Shown here piece by piece: positions 23,879-36,200 of a DNA stretch of 64,000 nucleotides. Numbering within the stretch: position 1 is the first letter of the stretch; every line of letters starts with the position of its first letter. The notes under the pieces are model-generated. The model was not told the DNA's origin and ran no database searches. It worked only from the letters and a program-made list of their open reading frames with translations. The stretch is from Ectobius pallidus (Eukaryota > Arthropoda > Insecta > Blattodea > Ectobiidae): contig CAXKWD010000003.1 in the NCBI GenBank assembly GCA_964059195.1, forward strand, positions 16,474,606-16,538,605, read 5' to 3'. The position numbers were made by a program, and so were the translations under genes.

Positions 23879-24083
23879 CAGTGAAGTGTTGATATCTGTA
23901 GCAAGATTGAGATCAGAAATATACACACTAATCTGCTGTAATCTTCATCTTCCAGGATGATCATTTCAACTGTCGGAATCAGCTGATGATGGTGGGAAGA
24001 CCCATTGAAATGATCATCCTGGGTAAATATACCTTTTAGTGAAGTTTAGTGTGTATATTTCTGATCTCAATCTTGCTACAGAT
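23879..24083. mobile_element. Penelope-type hairpin element 1
   Basis: A palindromic element: TCTGTAGCAAGATTGAGATC at 23895 is repeated inverted, ending at 24082, and CAGGATGATCATTTCAA is mirrored as TTGAAATGATCATCCTG near the centre. The left edge has ACAGTGAAG, a motif also seen at the edges of the hairpins at 26147, 40546 and 51235. It carries a hammerhead motif (23979-24022). Confidence 0.65.
23979..24022 (+). ncRNA. Type-I hammerhead ribozyme motif, copy 1
   Basis: Reads CAG (stem I), CTGATGA (23983-23989), a stem-loop with GGTGGG/CCCATT, GAAA (24007-24010), self-complementary ATGATCAT as stem III, cleavage base C, then CTG closing stem I. All core positions of the hammerhead (CUGANGA, GAAA, UH) are intact. 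Stem I is only 4 bp counting one G-U pair and stem III has a 2-nt loop, so activity as a monomer may be weak. Confidence 0.65.
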
Positions 24084-24235
24084 GACTTATCCTTTTTCCC
24101 GCTGACTGTGGATGATGTCTTTTTGGACTTGCGGCCAGGCGAGACAGTTATGTCCAAGCTTTCAACAGCCACCTACTCTGCTGTGATCTTCTGGAAAGAA
24201 GTAGCTAGTTGTTGACTGGTCAATTACTTATATAC

Positions 24236-24790
24236 GAGGTGTTTGTGTACTAAGTTCGGTGAATTATCTAATATATCGGTATGCAACACTTGCAACAAGG
24301 TCACTCGTATGCGTGGACATGCACGGACATGTCTGGACTTATTCCCAGTCAAGCATTACCCAAGGCTGCTACAGCAGTACCAGGGCATTCGTTTTAACAG
24401 TGTTCTAGTAGTGGGCTTCAAACAGTAATGAGCATCAACAAAACATTAAGTTCTGCTTCAAATTGGGTAAAATGGTGACAGAAACTTCTGAAATGTTGGT
24501 GCAAGTGTACTCGCAGGATGCTGTGAGTAGAAAATGTGTAAGATTGGTTTGCATGCTTTTGCGCTGGCAAGGAATCGATGGACGACAAGCCATGTTCAGG
24601 CCAGCCATCCACAAGCAGAACACCAGACAACATTGAATGTGTGCGAGTGTTGTCAGCAAACAATTGGCCCTTGCACCTGCACCAACATTTTATGGGTTTC
24701 CGTCGCCATTTTACCTAATTTGAAGCAGAACTTCATGTTCTGTCATTGCTCCACTACTGTTCGTCACCCACTACATAGTTTACGCACCAG
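24236..24790 (+). mobile_element. Mariner transposon remnant with inverted copy
   Basis: From 24444 the plus frame reads NIKFCFKLGKMVTETSEMLV and continues, after one frameshift, with DDKPCSGQPSTSRTPDNIE, the helix-turn-helix and linker of a mariner transposase. The segment 24405-24520 is then repeated inverted at 24680-24785, producing a foldback. The left terminus CGAGGTGTTTGTGTACTAAG follows a TA. No right terminus and no catalytic DDD region are present. Confidence 0.7.
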
Positions 24791-24891
24791 TTAATGGTTC
24801 ATCGTTAACACTATACATTTATATAAGATATAAGGAAAGTTGGAACTAATTTCAAAGAACAAACTATCTTCATATTTCTTAATACTTAGTA

Positions 24892-25421
24892 AAGGGTGCG
24901 GCAGAAAGAACGCCCAGATTTGGGAGATAGATATCTACATGGTGGGTGGGGGTAGAGGGGCGGGGTGAATATTGCCAACAGCAACTTAGGTGCCATTTTT
25001 GTTTAGACCATGGCTTGGTCAGGAGTGTATCGCACTTATGCAGAGCAGTTTATTCAAAATCGCAAGTCACAGACAAGAATGCAGCTTGCCTTTCGCGTAC
25101 ATTTCGGGCTCCAAGGACGGGACATCTGAAAGCCAAGGTGTACCAACATCGTCCCCAAACTTTGGAAGCTCTTAAGGAGACAATCCAACAAGAATTTGCT
25201 GCTGTTCCGTCCAAAATGACAATGAGAGTCATGGACAACTACCGAGAGAGGCCCAATCAGTGTATAAACAATGGAGGCCACCACTTGAATGATGTTCTCT
25301 TCAGAACACGTCGGTGTAAATGGCATGTGTACTATCAAAAAATTACATAAGTTTTTTCATATTTCATTGGGTTTGGATATATTTGCCTTCTGTATCGGGG
25401 CGTTCTCTCTGCCGCACCCTG
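24892..25421 (+). mobile_element. Internally deleted mariner-like element with TA TSD
   Basis: Termini AAGGGTGCGGCAGAAAGAAC and its inverse (GTTCTCTCTGCCGCACCCTG) adjoin TA on both sides (24890-24891, 25422-25423). A frame from ATG 25009 reads MAWSGVYRTYAEQFIQNRKS, the N-terminal DUF4817-like start of one mariner-type transposase group. The frame 25110-25350 carries the C-terminal end of the same protein type (VYQHRPQTLEALKETIQQEF, later RVMDNYRERPNQCINNGGHH). The catalytic middle is deleted and the two ends are joined out of frame, leaving a 530-bp non-autonomous copy. Confidence 0.85.
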
Positions 25422-25429
25422 TAGTTAAA

Positions 25430-26140
25430 AAAATAGACATTTTTCTTAAATAATGAAAAGAAAAACCATTTAAAATCCATTCAAGAAATTCCTCTCCCCC
25501 CGCTAACCAGTTTTTTTAAATTCCTATTTTCTACAACATATTGGAACAATGTCCAGAAGATAATTAACAAAAAAGTCTTGGACAAAATACATGTTAAAGT
25601 CACATACAGATTTCATGTCTAAATATTTAATACATATACAGTGAGAATCAAACACGAAGACACAGACTTCTTCCACACATATTGCCACAGCCATTGCCGG
25701 GAATCTGGCGGGCGATGGCCAGACAGTGATGACAATGTATAAATTTTACACAAATGGATCTTTCAAGCCCCTATAGAACTGACTTTTTTTAAATTCAAAT
25801 TCCTGAGCTAAACAGTTAAACAGCTCAGGTAGTTGGGATTTCTCAAATGTCAGTTTTAAGTTGACTTAAAAGTTCACAGTTCCATCCATATAACATTCAT
25901 ACAATGTTATCAGGTACATATAGATCTGAGGGGACCTTTAAAATAGGTGAGTTAATACTGAAATTCTTTTTTTCTTTTGGGTATTTTCTTGCTTGAATAT
26001 TCGGTGAGAGATGGAAGTAGCAGAGGTAGTTAAAAACTGGCATTGCCATCGCCTGCTCAAATCCCAGTTAAGTCCACGAGCTATGCATAGTACAAGTCCA
26101 GTAGCGTCATGTTTGATTTGCACTGCACAACAATAATAAT
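25430..26140. other. No feature recognised
   Basis: AT-rich DNA between two elements; no coding or repeat structure seen beyond short T and A runs. Confidence 0.5.
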
Positions 26141-26146
26141 TAATTT

Positions 26147-26712
26147 ATTACACTAAATCCAATTAAACTGACATGCATGCTTCAATAAATTTTACCTTTT
26201 TAACAGGACAAATTTATTCAAAAGTAGTCAAACATTTAAAACACTTTTAGCTCACTTTACGGACAAATTTGTTTATGCCACCATTGTGGCCATCGTCAAC
26301 TGATCTCGACTACCGGCAGTTGTGATGCCCTTTGGTGTAGGATGGATGTACCTGGTGATGAGGTTGTCTTCTGCTGTGATTTCGAAATTCATAATTATTT
26401 TTTTGTTTTTTTGGATGAATAGTTTTTCCCAAACTGTTAAATCTTTCTGTATCTCTACCTGTTTTAAAAGTTTAGCTAAACAGAAAGATTTAACAGTTTG
26501 GGAAAACTATTCATCCAAAAAAACAAGGAAATAGTTATGAATTTCGAAATTACAGCGGAAGACAACCTCATCACCAGGGGGCATCACAACTGCCGGTAGT
26601 CGAGATCAGCTGATGATGGCCACAATGGTGGCAGAAACAAATTTGTCCTGTTAAAAAGGTAAAATTTAGTGAAGCATGTATGTCAATATAACTGGATTTG
26701 GTGTAATTTAAT
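26147..26712. mobile_element. Penelope-type hairpin element 2
   Basis: Two arms of about 260 bp face each other around 26440: AAATTTTACCTTTTTAACAG at the left mirrors CTGTTAAAAAGGTAAAATTT at the right, and AACAGTTTGGGAAAACTATT is mirrored near the centre. The right arm has an intact hammerhead motif, the left arm a decayed one (TTGACGA, TAAA). The central frame QKDLTVWENYSSKKTRK resembles the centre of the hairpin at 51235 ([10 protein letters not shown]). CACTTCACTG adjoins the right edge. Confidence 0.75.
26605..26652 (+). ncRNA. Type-I hammerhead ribozyme motif, copy 2
   Basis: Order: ATCAG, CTGATGA (26610-26616), stem II TGGCCAC...GTGGCA with one bulged G, GAAA (26634-26637), stem III ACA-AATT-TGT, cleavage base C26647, CTG. 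Stem I pairs CAG with CTG. Core bases match the hammerhead consensus exactly. The mirrored minus-strand copy at about 26240-26300 has lost two core positions. Confidence 0.7.
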
Positions 26713-26714
26713 AC

Positions 26715-29700
26715 CACTTCACTGTTTAATTCCCAGCAATTAGTTAATTAAACTAAATTATTGTTTAGAGATAAAGATATCCTAGCATACAAAGCAGTTG
26801 TGAGTGGTAAACAAAGAGTCTAAATATTTTTAAAATGAATATGTATTCCTTATACCTTGAATAAGTAATGAGTTACAGGAGTTAATGGCAAAGGGTCAGA
26901 TTGATAAATTATGTGAGTTAATTTGTTAAAGTAAACACACTGTATCTGTATCGACGGCCATGTCACTGGCATGGTTCACCATAGAATGCCAACTATAGTG
27001 CAACAAGTTAAATAACAGGCATGTGAACGTTTGGACTGTGCATCAACCACACTTTTAACTCTAGTTCCTCTCCTCCTCTCTGCTCCTACCACCAGACCGA
27101 CCGTACGAATATGTCAGACTGTGAGACTTTGTACATTTTCATTGGTGCCAAGTGGCGATACAAATAACATTTTCTACATTGTAACACTACACATGTCATT
27201 TTAATTTGTAATAGTGAACTCTAACAGTCTTCTTCTTCCTCCAGAGAAAATGTCATCACTATCAAATTCTTGCTATTCACTATCACTATCTATTTCAACA
27301 TACACATGTTGTAACATGGGTTGAAGATTGTTCTAATTTTAACAGTTACCGTCGGCACAGATTTAGTGTGTTTACTCTATTTCACAAATTTTCCAACTTA
27401 TCAGAAATATGACTATACAGTACACACAACAGAGTTAGCAAATTGAGATGATTCTTAAATAAAAGAATGTGAAGAATATTACAAAAATAGGGATTTATTT
27501 ACCAAACCCAAATATAACTACAGGAATTTAGCAGCTAATCATTTCAATTATATCACATAATTATATAAACACATTATATGAGCATCAAAACACAATTTCA
27601 ACGTTGAGCATATTATTCACTGAATATTTAACTTATACTGTATAGCGGCAAGAAAATGCGAGGCCACTCCCCCCTCGTTATGGCACTGTTGTACATCACT
27701 ACTGTGATACCGAGTCAAATCAGAATGTACAAAAAATTTAATTAAAGTTAACAGTTCATTTGAGACATGTCAAGTATTATAACTTTGTACACAAGCTATT
27801 TTACAAAGGTATAGAAAAAATAGAATCCCCTTTCTCGATTACCTCTCTTCTATATTAAGCATATATATAACACTCCAGTGACCACCAGTACTGCAGTGGA
27901 CCTTAATAATTAATCAATAACGAACAAGGTATAGCGACAGTTCTAACCTTGTGAAGGAAAGAAATGTAACCATAACCTTAAAAATAATGCTCAACACACA
28001 AGTTGCTCAGATTTCACTCATTCTGATAAAAGAATGCCATCAACTGTTCTGAGTTATCTGGACGAATCTTAAATATACGCATGCATAATGGTCACACTAT
28101 TTATACTCATAGACTTATTTCATTTTTAGCAAACATCTTTCTCTAAAATGCAATAATATTGGATGCAGCACTGCTTAAGTCTATAACAGTATTTAAATAA
28201 ACAGATTTTTAAAAGCTTCTGGCATAAAGATTAATTTAAATACGAGTTTTAAACAAGTGCACAGATATAACATTGCAATATGACAGTTCGTAACTGCTTG
28301 TATGCGAAAGCATGTTCCACAACGAATATAGCTAAGAAATGTTAAAGTTACAAGAGTAAGTATAAAATCAAGAGTGATTAAATTTATCAAAGAGCATATA
28401 AACAGAGCTAATGGTTGTAATTTTAGACACGAGTGAAAGAGTAACAATAAGAATGAAGCACCCAGAGTCCAGATATTCATTTTGTGTCAAATGTTCCTCA
28501 GTAAAAATAAACAGAGTCGCATAATAGTGGAAACACTGATGTATCCAACTGTAGATTGATCTCTAGATCTCTAGGTTTTTCCTAGAGGTACTGATCTTTA
28601 ATGTTTTTGTGCGTATCCTCACTTCCTCACATATTTACTGGTATTTGGATCTTTTGGTTTGGGGAAACCTTCCCTCACAAATAAGCTTACACTGAAAAAC
28701 TGGTACTCAGGTAATAGATCAGCTTGGTCTATTCAGACTCCCATGCCAAGCTGAAAGAATGGTTTGAATACAGCATGCCGCTCTGATACCAAATAACTAT
28801 TTTCCACTGCAACCTTATGTGGAAGAACAAGGTTTCCCCAACCCAGAAAGTTCAAATACCACTGAACGGACTACAGAAGTTGAATCCTAGATTTCTGTGG
28901 CTTGGGAAAAGTGTGACTATTATGCACGTAAGTCAGTACTATACAGAGAAAATATTTGTTGTGATAAATTTTAAGTAATTGATTTAATTATATATACATT
29001 TATAATGGGACTGATTTTCTCTATACTTCAATATCTATACAGTCATTGCCATTCTTTTATCTTTCTCGTTATTTTATTTAAATTTCCATCTTTGCAGAGA
29101 TTGTCCGTCATAATACTGCTTTCCCTTTTAATAACAAACCGAGAGGTTCTGTTTTACCAAACCTATGTTTACATCCTGGAGCAAATGTTACCAACATGAA
29201 TATAACTCAGAATTTTCAACCATAGATTTTAAAAATTCAACATTCTGTTTTATAGTATGAGTTTGATTAAAATAAATCCACCACCCTACTATCAATGAAC
29301 TAACAGGCACCTGCTTCACACACATAATAAGCAAAAAAAGAAACTTCTTTTAACAACAGAAGATGTTTTGGAAATAATATGTATCTTATAAGAACGACAA
29401 TGCCGTTTTTTACAAAACAGATTTCAAAGGACTATGTATATAAAACACTCAGGACTTCACTTTTAAATAATATTAACATAAACAGAGCGGATGTCATGTA
29501 CCAAATATGTATTTAAGGGTCAGGACCTCTGTGGCACAAAAACTTAATTTGTACACACGTATATTCTAGCGACTACTACCCACATACCAAGGAATTCTTG
29601 TAAATTTTATTTCAACATTAATTTTATAGTATTTCTCCCTTAATATAGCCTATAAGGACTGTTTTCATGCAGATCCTGACGATTTTAATTAATTTGGCTG

Positions 29701-30069
29701 CCATCTCAATCCACCCATAGTAGCGAAAAGGTTAGTAATATCTCGTTATAACTAACCTTAATCCTACCTGATACTACACCTACATTTCCCCCCTCCCCAA
29801 TAGTAAATAAGTGGCACTGCTAAAATAATCAAAATCTTTATGACAGACACTTTTGTTTTTTTTTTTTTTTTACTTTTATAATATTTTCTTAACTGGAAGA
29901 TAACTTTTTCAGGCACTGAGATGGTAGATTAGATTTGCATTATCCTAAAAATACGTTATTATTACTATTTTCTGACACTTTCACACGACGACATAATCAC
30001 TTCTAAATTCCTTTATAAAAATTCATGTTCACGTATCACAACTGGCTGGGAAATTCAATGTAGTGGTAA
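26715..30069. other. Gene-poor stretch, probably including atlastin 3' UTR
   Basis: No transposon ends or coding frames were recognised over 3.3 kb, unusual for this window. The atlastin stop codon is at 30070-30072, so the right part should be its 3' untranslated region. AATAAA on the minus strand at 29611-29606 and 29078-29073 are candidate polyadenylation signals; which is used cannot be told from sequence. Confidence 0.45.
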
Positions 30070-30222
30070 TCAAGAGTGTTTTAATTTTCCGTTGCTTTGT
30101 ATGGTTGAGTTCGATGAGATGGAGACGGTTGAGTTTTGTCTGCTTAATGCTGCTTCTGTTGCCTGCATTGCTGCATTTTGCAAGCTCTTTTCCAGAAATT
30201 GTTGATATGTTGGTTTCAAAAT
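30070..30222 (-). CDS. atl: Atlastin exon 9 (C-terminal tail, stop)
   Basis: Acceptor TGTTACAG precedes [20 protein letters not shown], then [10 protein letters not shown] and a Ser/Asn-rich tail ending GKLKHS and TGA (30072-30070). The first half forms the amphipathic helix of atlastin tails; the end resembles insect orthologues, which finish with a similar basic-Ser motif. Alternative last exons cannot be excluded. Confidence 0.9.
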   Translation of the reverse strand: MLKPTYQQFLEKSLQNAAMQATEAALSRQNSTVSISSNSTIQSNGKLKHS

Positions 30223-33200
30223 CTGTAACAATACAATCAAAGTATTATTTATTTCCTAATGGAACTTTTTAATATTGAAGCAATACACTATATTTTTCTA
30301 AATTTTTAAAATTTAGTTGACTATTGACCAATAACATTTAGCAATTCCTTGGATATACAGTAAAACCCCCTTTTTACACTTTTCAAAGGGACTGTAGCAA
30401 AACATTGTAAATGGCAGGAAAGTGTAAATTGCCGGAAGTATAAAAGCTGTAATGCTATATATTGCAAAATTTAATCATCACACATATTAAATGAATAAGT
30501 AATTGCTCTGACTATTCAATAGATTGAGATGGTATTCAAAGTTGAAATAGAGAGTGCAGGCTCTTTCGCCAACTGAATGTGTATTCTGAGATGTGAAACA
30601 ATACAATTTAGAATTTACGAATTTCTTGCAAAGAAATGCATTTTCTATTGTTTTTCATCAACTCCATGATAACATAAAAAAATCATGCAACACAAAAACA
30701 CTGGTGTTGCTTCAAATCATGATGATGAGTTATGCTATATGAATAACTACAGTATAATGAAATGCAGTAAATGTCAACTATACAAAAGAAAACAACTTCA
30801 CCTAGACTAAAGCAATTATCAACTGACACCACATCTAAGAGAGTTGGAAACATAGTGGAAAATTTAGTTAAGTGAAAGCAGTTCTTCATCGAAAATCAAT
30901 GACGGCAACAAGGAAAATATGTAAATGGCAGAAAATATAACTGTTTGAAAGTTGTTAATGGCAGAAACACTATGTATTATCGGTATAGGATAAAAGACGG
31001 GAACAGCAGAAAATGTTGTAAATAGAAGGAAAATGCAAATGGCAGGGATGTAAAAAGGGGGTTTCACTGTAGATTAATCACAATCATTTATCTTATAATA
31101 TGCTTGCTATGATGTAAGGGTGCAATTTTATCTGACTAGTCCATTCATAAGCCGCATGTTTGATAATGACCAATTGAAAAGATTATTCATTCTTAAACTA
31201 GTCTAATCTCAAATCGCATCATCGTACCTTGCGCTGGTGTATGCTTCAATTTACAAACGCTAAAAATTGCTTGCATATTTGTCCTGGGTATTCTACGAAA
31301 GCACTATGATTTGAACTCTGGGCTATCAGCATCCTTAGATGGCATTACATAAAATCTGGAACTGTAAGGGATAGGTAAGTAAAAGAAGGAATGAAGAAAG
31401 GAAGAAGGAATACAGAATATACACAAAACAAAGGAGATATTCCAATAGGATACATTTAAAATATTAAACTATTGAAATGTGCCATAATAAAACGTGTATA
31501 TATATATAGTGTGTTTCATGTACGAGTTGGCCAATCATGCAGGTTTCTGCGGCAGACACAGTTCTAACTCCCGACCGATCGGGTGAAATATCTATGCAAA
31601 TAAAGCCACTAATGGTGTAATGATTCAGGTTCCCACAGTTACAGTTAAAATTACAATGAAAATAACCATGTACCTCATCACAGGAGATGCTGGAAATGTC
31701 CTCTTGCAACCACACAACAATGACACCTTTTTTAGTAATTTCTTTTCATGCACATAAGTTCAGCTTCCGAGATAGAATTAATTTCTCTTGTGATGTTGTC
31801 TTGAAGTTTTAATGTATAAGAAATTAACCTATATACTTTATTTGTCAAGTTCCACCATAAATAATAGTCGCATGCTGTTGGAAGAACTTAAAGACAATAT
31901 CACAAGAGAAATTAACTCTACCTCGGAAGCTGAACTTATGTGCATGAAAGAAAATTTCCTAAAAAGGTGCCAGTGTTGTGTGGATGCCAGAGGAGGACAT
32001 TTCTAACATCTCTTATGATGAGGTACATAGTTATTTTCATTATAATTTTAACTTTAATTGTGAGAACCTGAATCATTACACCTTTAGCGGCTTTATTTAC
32101 ATAGATATTTCACACGATCGCTCGGGAGTAAGAGTTGTGGCCACCATGATGCAGAAACCCACACGATTGGCCAACTTGTATGTGAAACGCACTGTGTGTG
32201 CATATATATCTATATATAGATATATATGGTTATTATTAATATAATCATTATTATCATTATTACTACTACTACTATTATTAATGTTGTTGTTGTTGCTGCT
32301 CTATTTCTTCTTAATTATAACCTCAAAGAGAATATTTAAAAAATTCTTACTCAAAACAATCCCTGCTAATTATTATTAAGGTACACAGGAAATTCAACAT
32401 CACTTGGGCCCTATTTCATAAAACTCTAGAGGTGTGACATATACGACAATTATGTCAAATCTGACAAATTTGTCAATATGTCATGACAGTTCTATTTTTC
32501 ATAAATATTACAACTTTTCCTTACATTACACGCAAATTAATGTATATTGTCAAGACTAAAAGAGCCCTTTTCATAAACGCGACAATTTTATGTCAAACCT
32601 AATGGCTCTAATGGCTCTCACAAACGCGTGCGGTAATCGATCTCAACATCGAATGTGATACCTAAGTAATCGATTATTACTATTGAAAATAATTGAATTA
32701 TGAAAATTTCTCTTTGCAAAGTCACTGAAATTGAAAGTTAGGTTAACCCGTTGCCTAAAAACCCTGCGTAGTCTCATGTCTATTTTTTCATCACACTCAC
32801 TACTACCAATGTCACTACTACTAGTTTTTATTATTAACAAGACAATTTAGCAAGTTTATTAACAAGAAAGAGTTTGCCAAGTTATGCCACACATTTACAT
32901 AACCTACTAACTTGCCCTACATATGAAAGATTGCCTGTCACTTATGTAATGACAATTCTACATTTTTTGTAAATTTGTAAATATGTCAGCAAAAATTAAT
33001 GTTTCATAAATGGTAGGTATCCTAAGATTTGACATATTTGTCGGACTTTTACCTGTAAACTCAAAAGATTTGAGAAACAACAATATGTAAAATTGTCATA
33101 CAAATCTACAAAATTGTCATGACATTTATGTAAAGTTGTCAGCTTTTATGAAAAATGCAATTGTCAAAATGTAAACTTGTAAAACAATTATATGTCACCT

Positions 33201-36200
33201 GTCACCTGTAAAATTGTAACTTTTATGAAATAGGGCCCTGGTCTCATTTGATCTTCCTTTGAGTGCAAATTAGCTACTTTTAAATGCATATTTTATTGTG
33301 CATTTCTCATCTTAAGTCAACACGACTGAATCAACTAAGATTAAATCAATAAAATTTAATTTTATCAAAAACTATAAGCAAGGCCTATGTGCAGCAATGG
33401 AAGCAATACTTACATTCTCCCACAGCATATTTGCAACTTCATCTAGGTATGCACCAATCTCTCTCATTTCACCACTATACCTGCAAAACAAAAGACACAA
33501 CTTCAATGAAATTCTCATTCAAACATACAGTGAAACAATAGCTCCAAACCCCATGAGTTCTATTAATTTTCATCTCTACTACAAGACCACTTTTTTGACA
33601 ATCAAGACAAAGTAGGAAAAAGTTGATAAACAATTTCAGCAATTTGTAATCCTTAAAAAATCAACTCTTCCCATCAACTCAAGGAAAAGACATTCAATTT
33701 GATATTAATATTGTTCACTAAGCTTAAAGCCGATTGTTGACCAAGAGCTAAACTAAGCTTAGCTTATCTCGGATACTGTGGGAGATTTCATATGTAGCTG
33801 TGCCGGATTTCATATGTAGTTGTGCCCGGATTTCATATGTAGTTGTGTCGGCACAACTACATATGAAATCCTGCACAATCCTGCTTAAAGAGTAATACAA
33901 AAAAGTGCATTTATGGTCATTTAACTGGTGAAATCAAAAGTGGATTTATTAAGAGATAAGATAAATGTAACAAAAAATACAGAAGTCTACTGGTTCTGAC
34001 AGGTACCTGTCTCAGTAGACACAGTTATTTTACGGATATCAGTTAACTTATTTCCAATTTTCATTAAGATTTCAGCTCCTTTGAGTTTTATTATTCTTCC
34101 TTCTACTTACCAAAAGCCATTTCTTCTTCACTTTAATCAACAACACAACTGACTTCCTTATTTTACTAAACAATCCAACTTTAACAGATCTCTACTATTT
34201 AGATCAACTTATAAGCTTTGAAAATAATTAACTTACCTCACATATGCCCATATTCCAAGACACAACATAGCAGCACCCATTACGAGGTTGCAAAGATTGG
34301 CTAACGAATATATTCCTACGAGGCCAAGGACTCCTGAACAAATGTAAAATATCACAGCTGTTGCAAAGAAGACAGCAGGTGTTCTCGCTGCTTTGAAGAT
34401 GTTTTTACTTTCATTGTGTGTTCTAAATTGAGTGAACAGATCTTCTAACTCCTAGAACACAAAACAGAAAAAATCAAATTCAGTCCACATTATTTCTAAA
34501 TACAAATACCATAATTACCTGCATAATATAGGCACTTTTCCCCAGATTTTTATAACAAAAAACAAGGGTGTATCCTTTATGCGATGAAAAATTTAGTAAA
34601 AGGAACATGTCCAAGGCACGTCCAGAAAGTAAGTTTCCCTGGGACAGTTCCTATAGCTCTCTGTATTTATACAGAAAAAGGGTATACAAAAGACTGCAAA
34701 GTTTAGAGGAAAAGTCTTGAAAAAAACAGGCATATAAGGAATTTTATAAAGACACAAATTCTGTTAAATATTGAACTTTAAGCAATTTAACTTCACATAA
34801 TTACTGTCCATTAGATGTCCCCCAGGTTGGATGAATTTGAAAATGATTTAACTATTTACGAAAAAGTACACATCCAAAAAAGAAAAGACAGACTTATAAA
34901 GTCTTATCACCCTTATCGCCCTTGGTCCCTGGATAACTGAGGTTCTGTTGTGTGTATATATATATAATATATATTCAGATATATATATATATAATATATA
35001 TTCAGCCCTTCTTGTATTAAATAATATAGATCATAAACTTGCCTGATCCAGCTTATCTTTATATGCTTCTGAAAAAGTTTCTCCTCCCATTTTGCGTTTA
35101 TGGGTAAACTGATACAAAGCTTTTTCCTTGATCCGCTGATGTTCAGCTTCAAGGTGTGCAGTGTTCAAATAAGGTTTAGCACCACCACAAACGCCTTCCA
35201 TCAGTGTGGAGTACAGTTCCCTCGCTGCTGCAACCGCTGCAAGGTTATTCGCTTCAGCTGTGGCCTAAGAGAATCAACAGATAATGAATTAGAACTCTGA
35301 AGTCATCCTTAGTAGCAATCCCACAGTTCTTAATTTATAACATACAGCAAACTCCTGATTATCCGTGCTAATTGGGACTATAATATGCATGAATAATAAT
35401 GAAACATGGATAATCTGAATGTTATGATTGTTATTCTAACTTCAGGCAAAATTGGTATGGGGTACACATACAATCTAATATGATTTTAATATGCTGGTGA
35501 ATGCTATAAAATTTGTCAGAATGATTATTATATTCAAAGTTATCATTAATAAATAGTATATATTTTTTTAAACCTTTTGTGTGCGCAATAAGAATATAAC
35601 CGGTACAAGATTTGTATTTCCCACACTTAATCTGTGCATACACAATGTTACATGGCTTCCAGAGAAGTTCAGTAACATCCATTCACAAGCAAACAGTTAA
35701 ATAGGAAGGAAGAACCTAGCATGGATATCTGAAAATCATTAAAATCAGGTAATCTAATGTAACAAAGTGCCAGAATGCTTTTGTTTAATCAGTTATAATT
35801 GCAATTATGATATGCAGAAAATAACTTATTTTAATCGATTCATTAAGCAGGGCTTACAGAAGAACAAAGGTCTAGTTTGATAAGCATATGTGAAGGAATA
35901 TGTGGGTAGTGTCATTTGCCATAGCTAACTATATTGCAACTTTCAAAGCCATATATAAACACTAATTTGCATCTGATAAATTCTTTCTAATATATTCCAT
36001 AAAATAGGCACTAAACTGGGTCAACCAATTTGGTCCAAAATCAATAGGCTTCTTCCCATGGATGTTATAAATGCCTAAACCAAGTTTCATGAAAATACGA
36101 TACAGCACATTCGAGTTATCACACATACAGGCACACGGACAAACATTTTCCCATCCTTCACACAATCTCATAAAGTACCATAAAGTACCATAAAGTACTT

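Noticed and set aside
28193..28480. 95-codon cysteine/leucine-rich minus-strand ORF in the atlastin 3' flank
   Set aside because: No domain, no upstream splice acceptor in phase and composition typical of AT-rich non-coding DNA.
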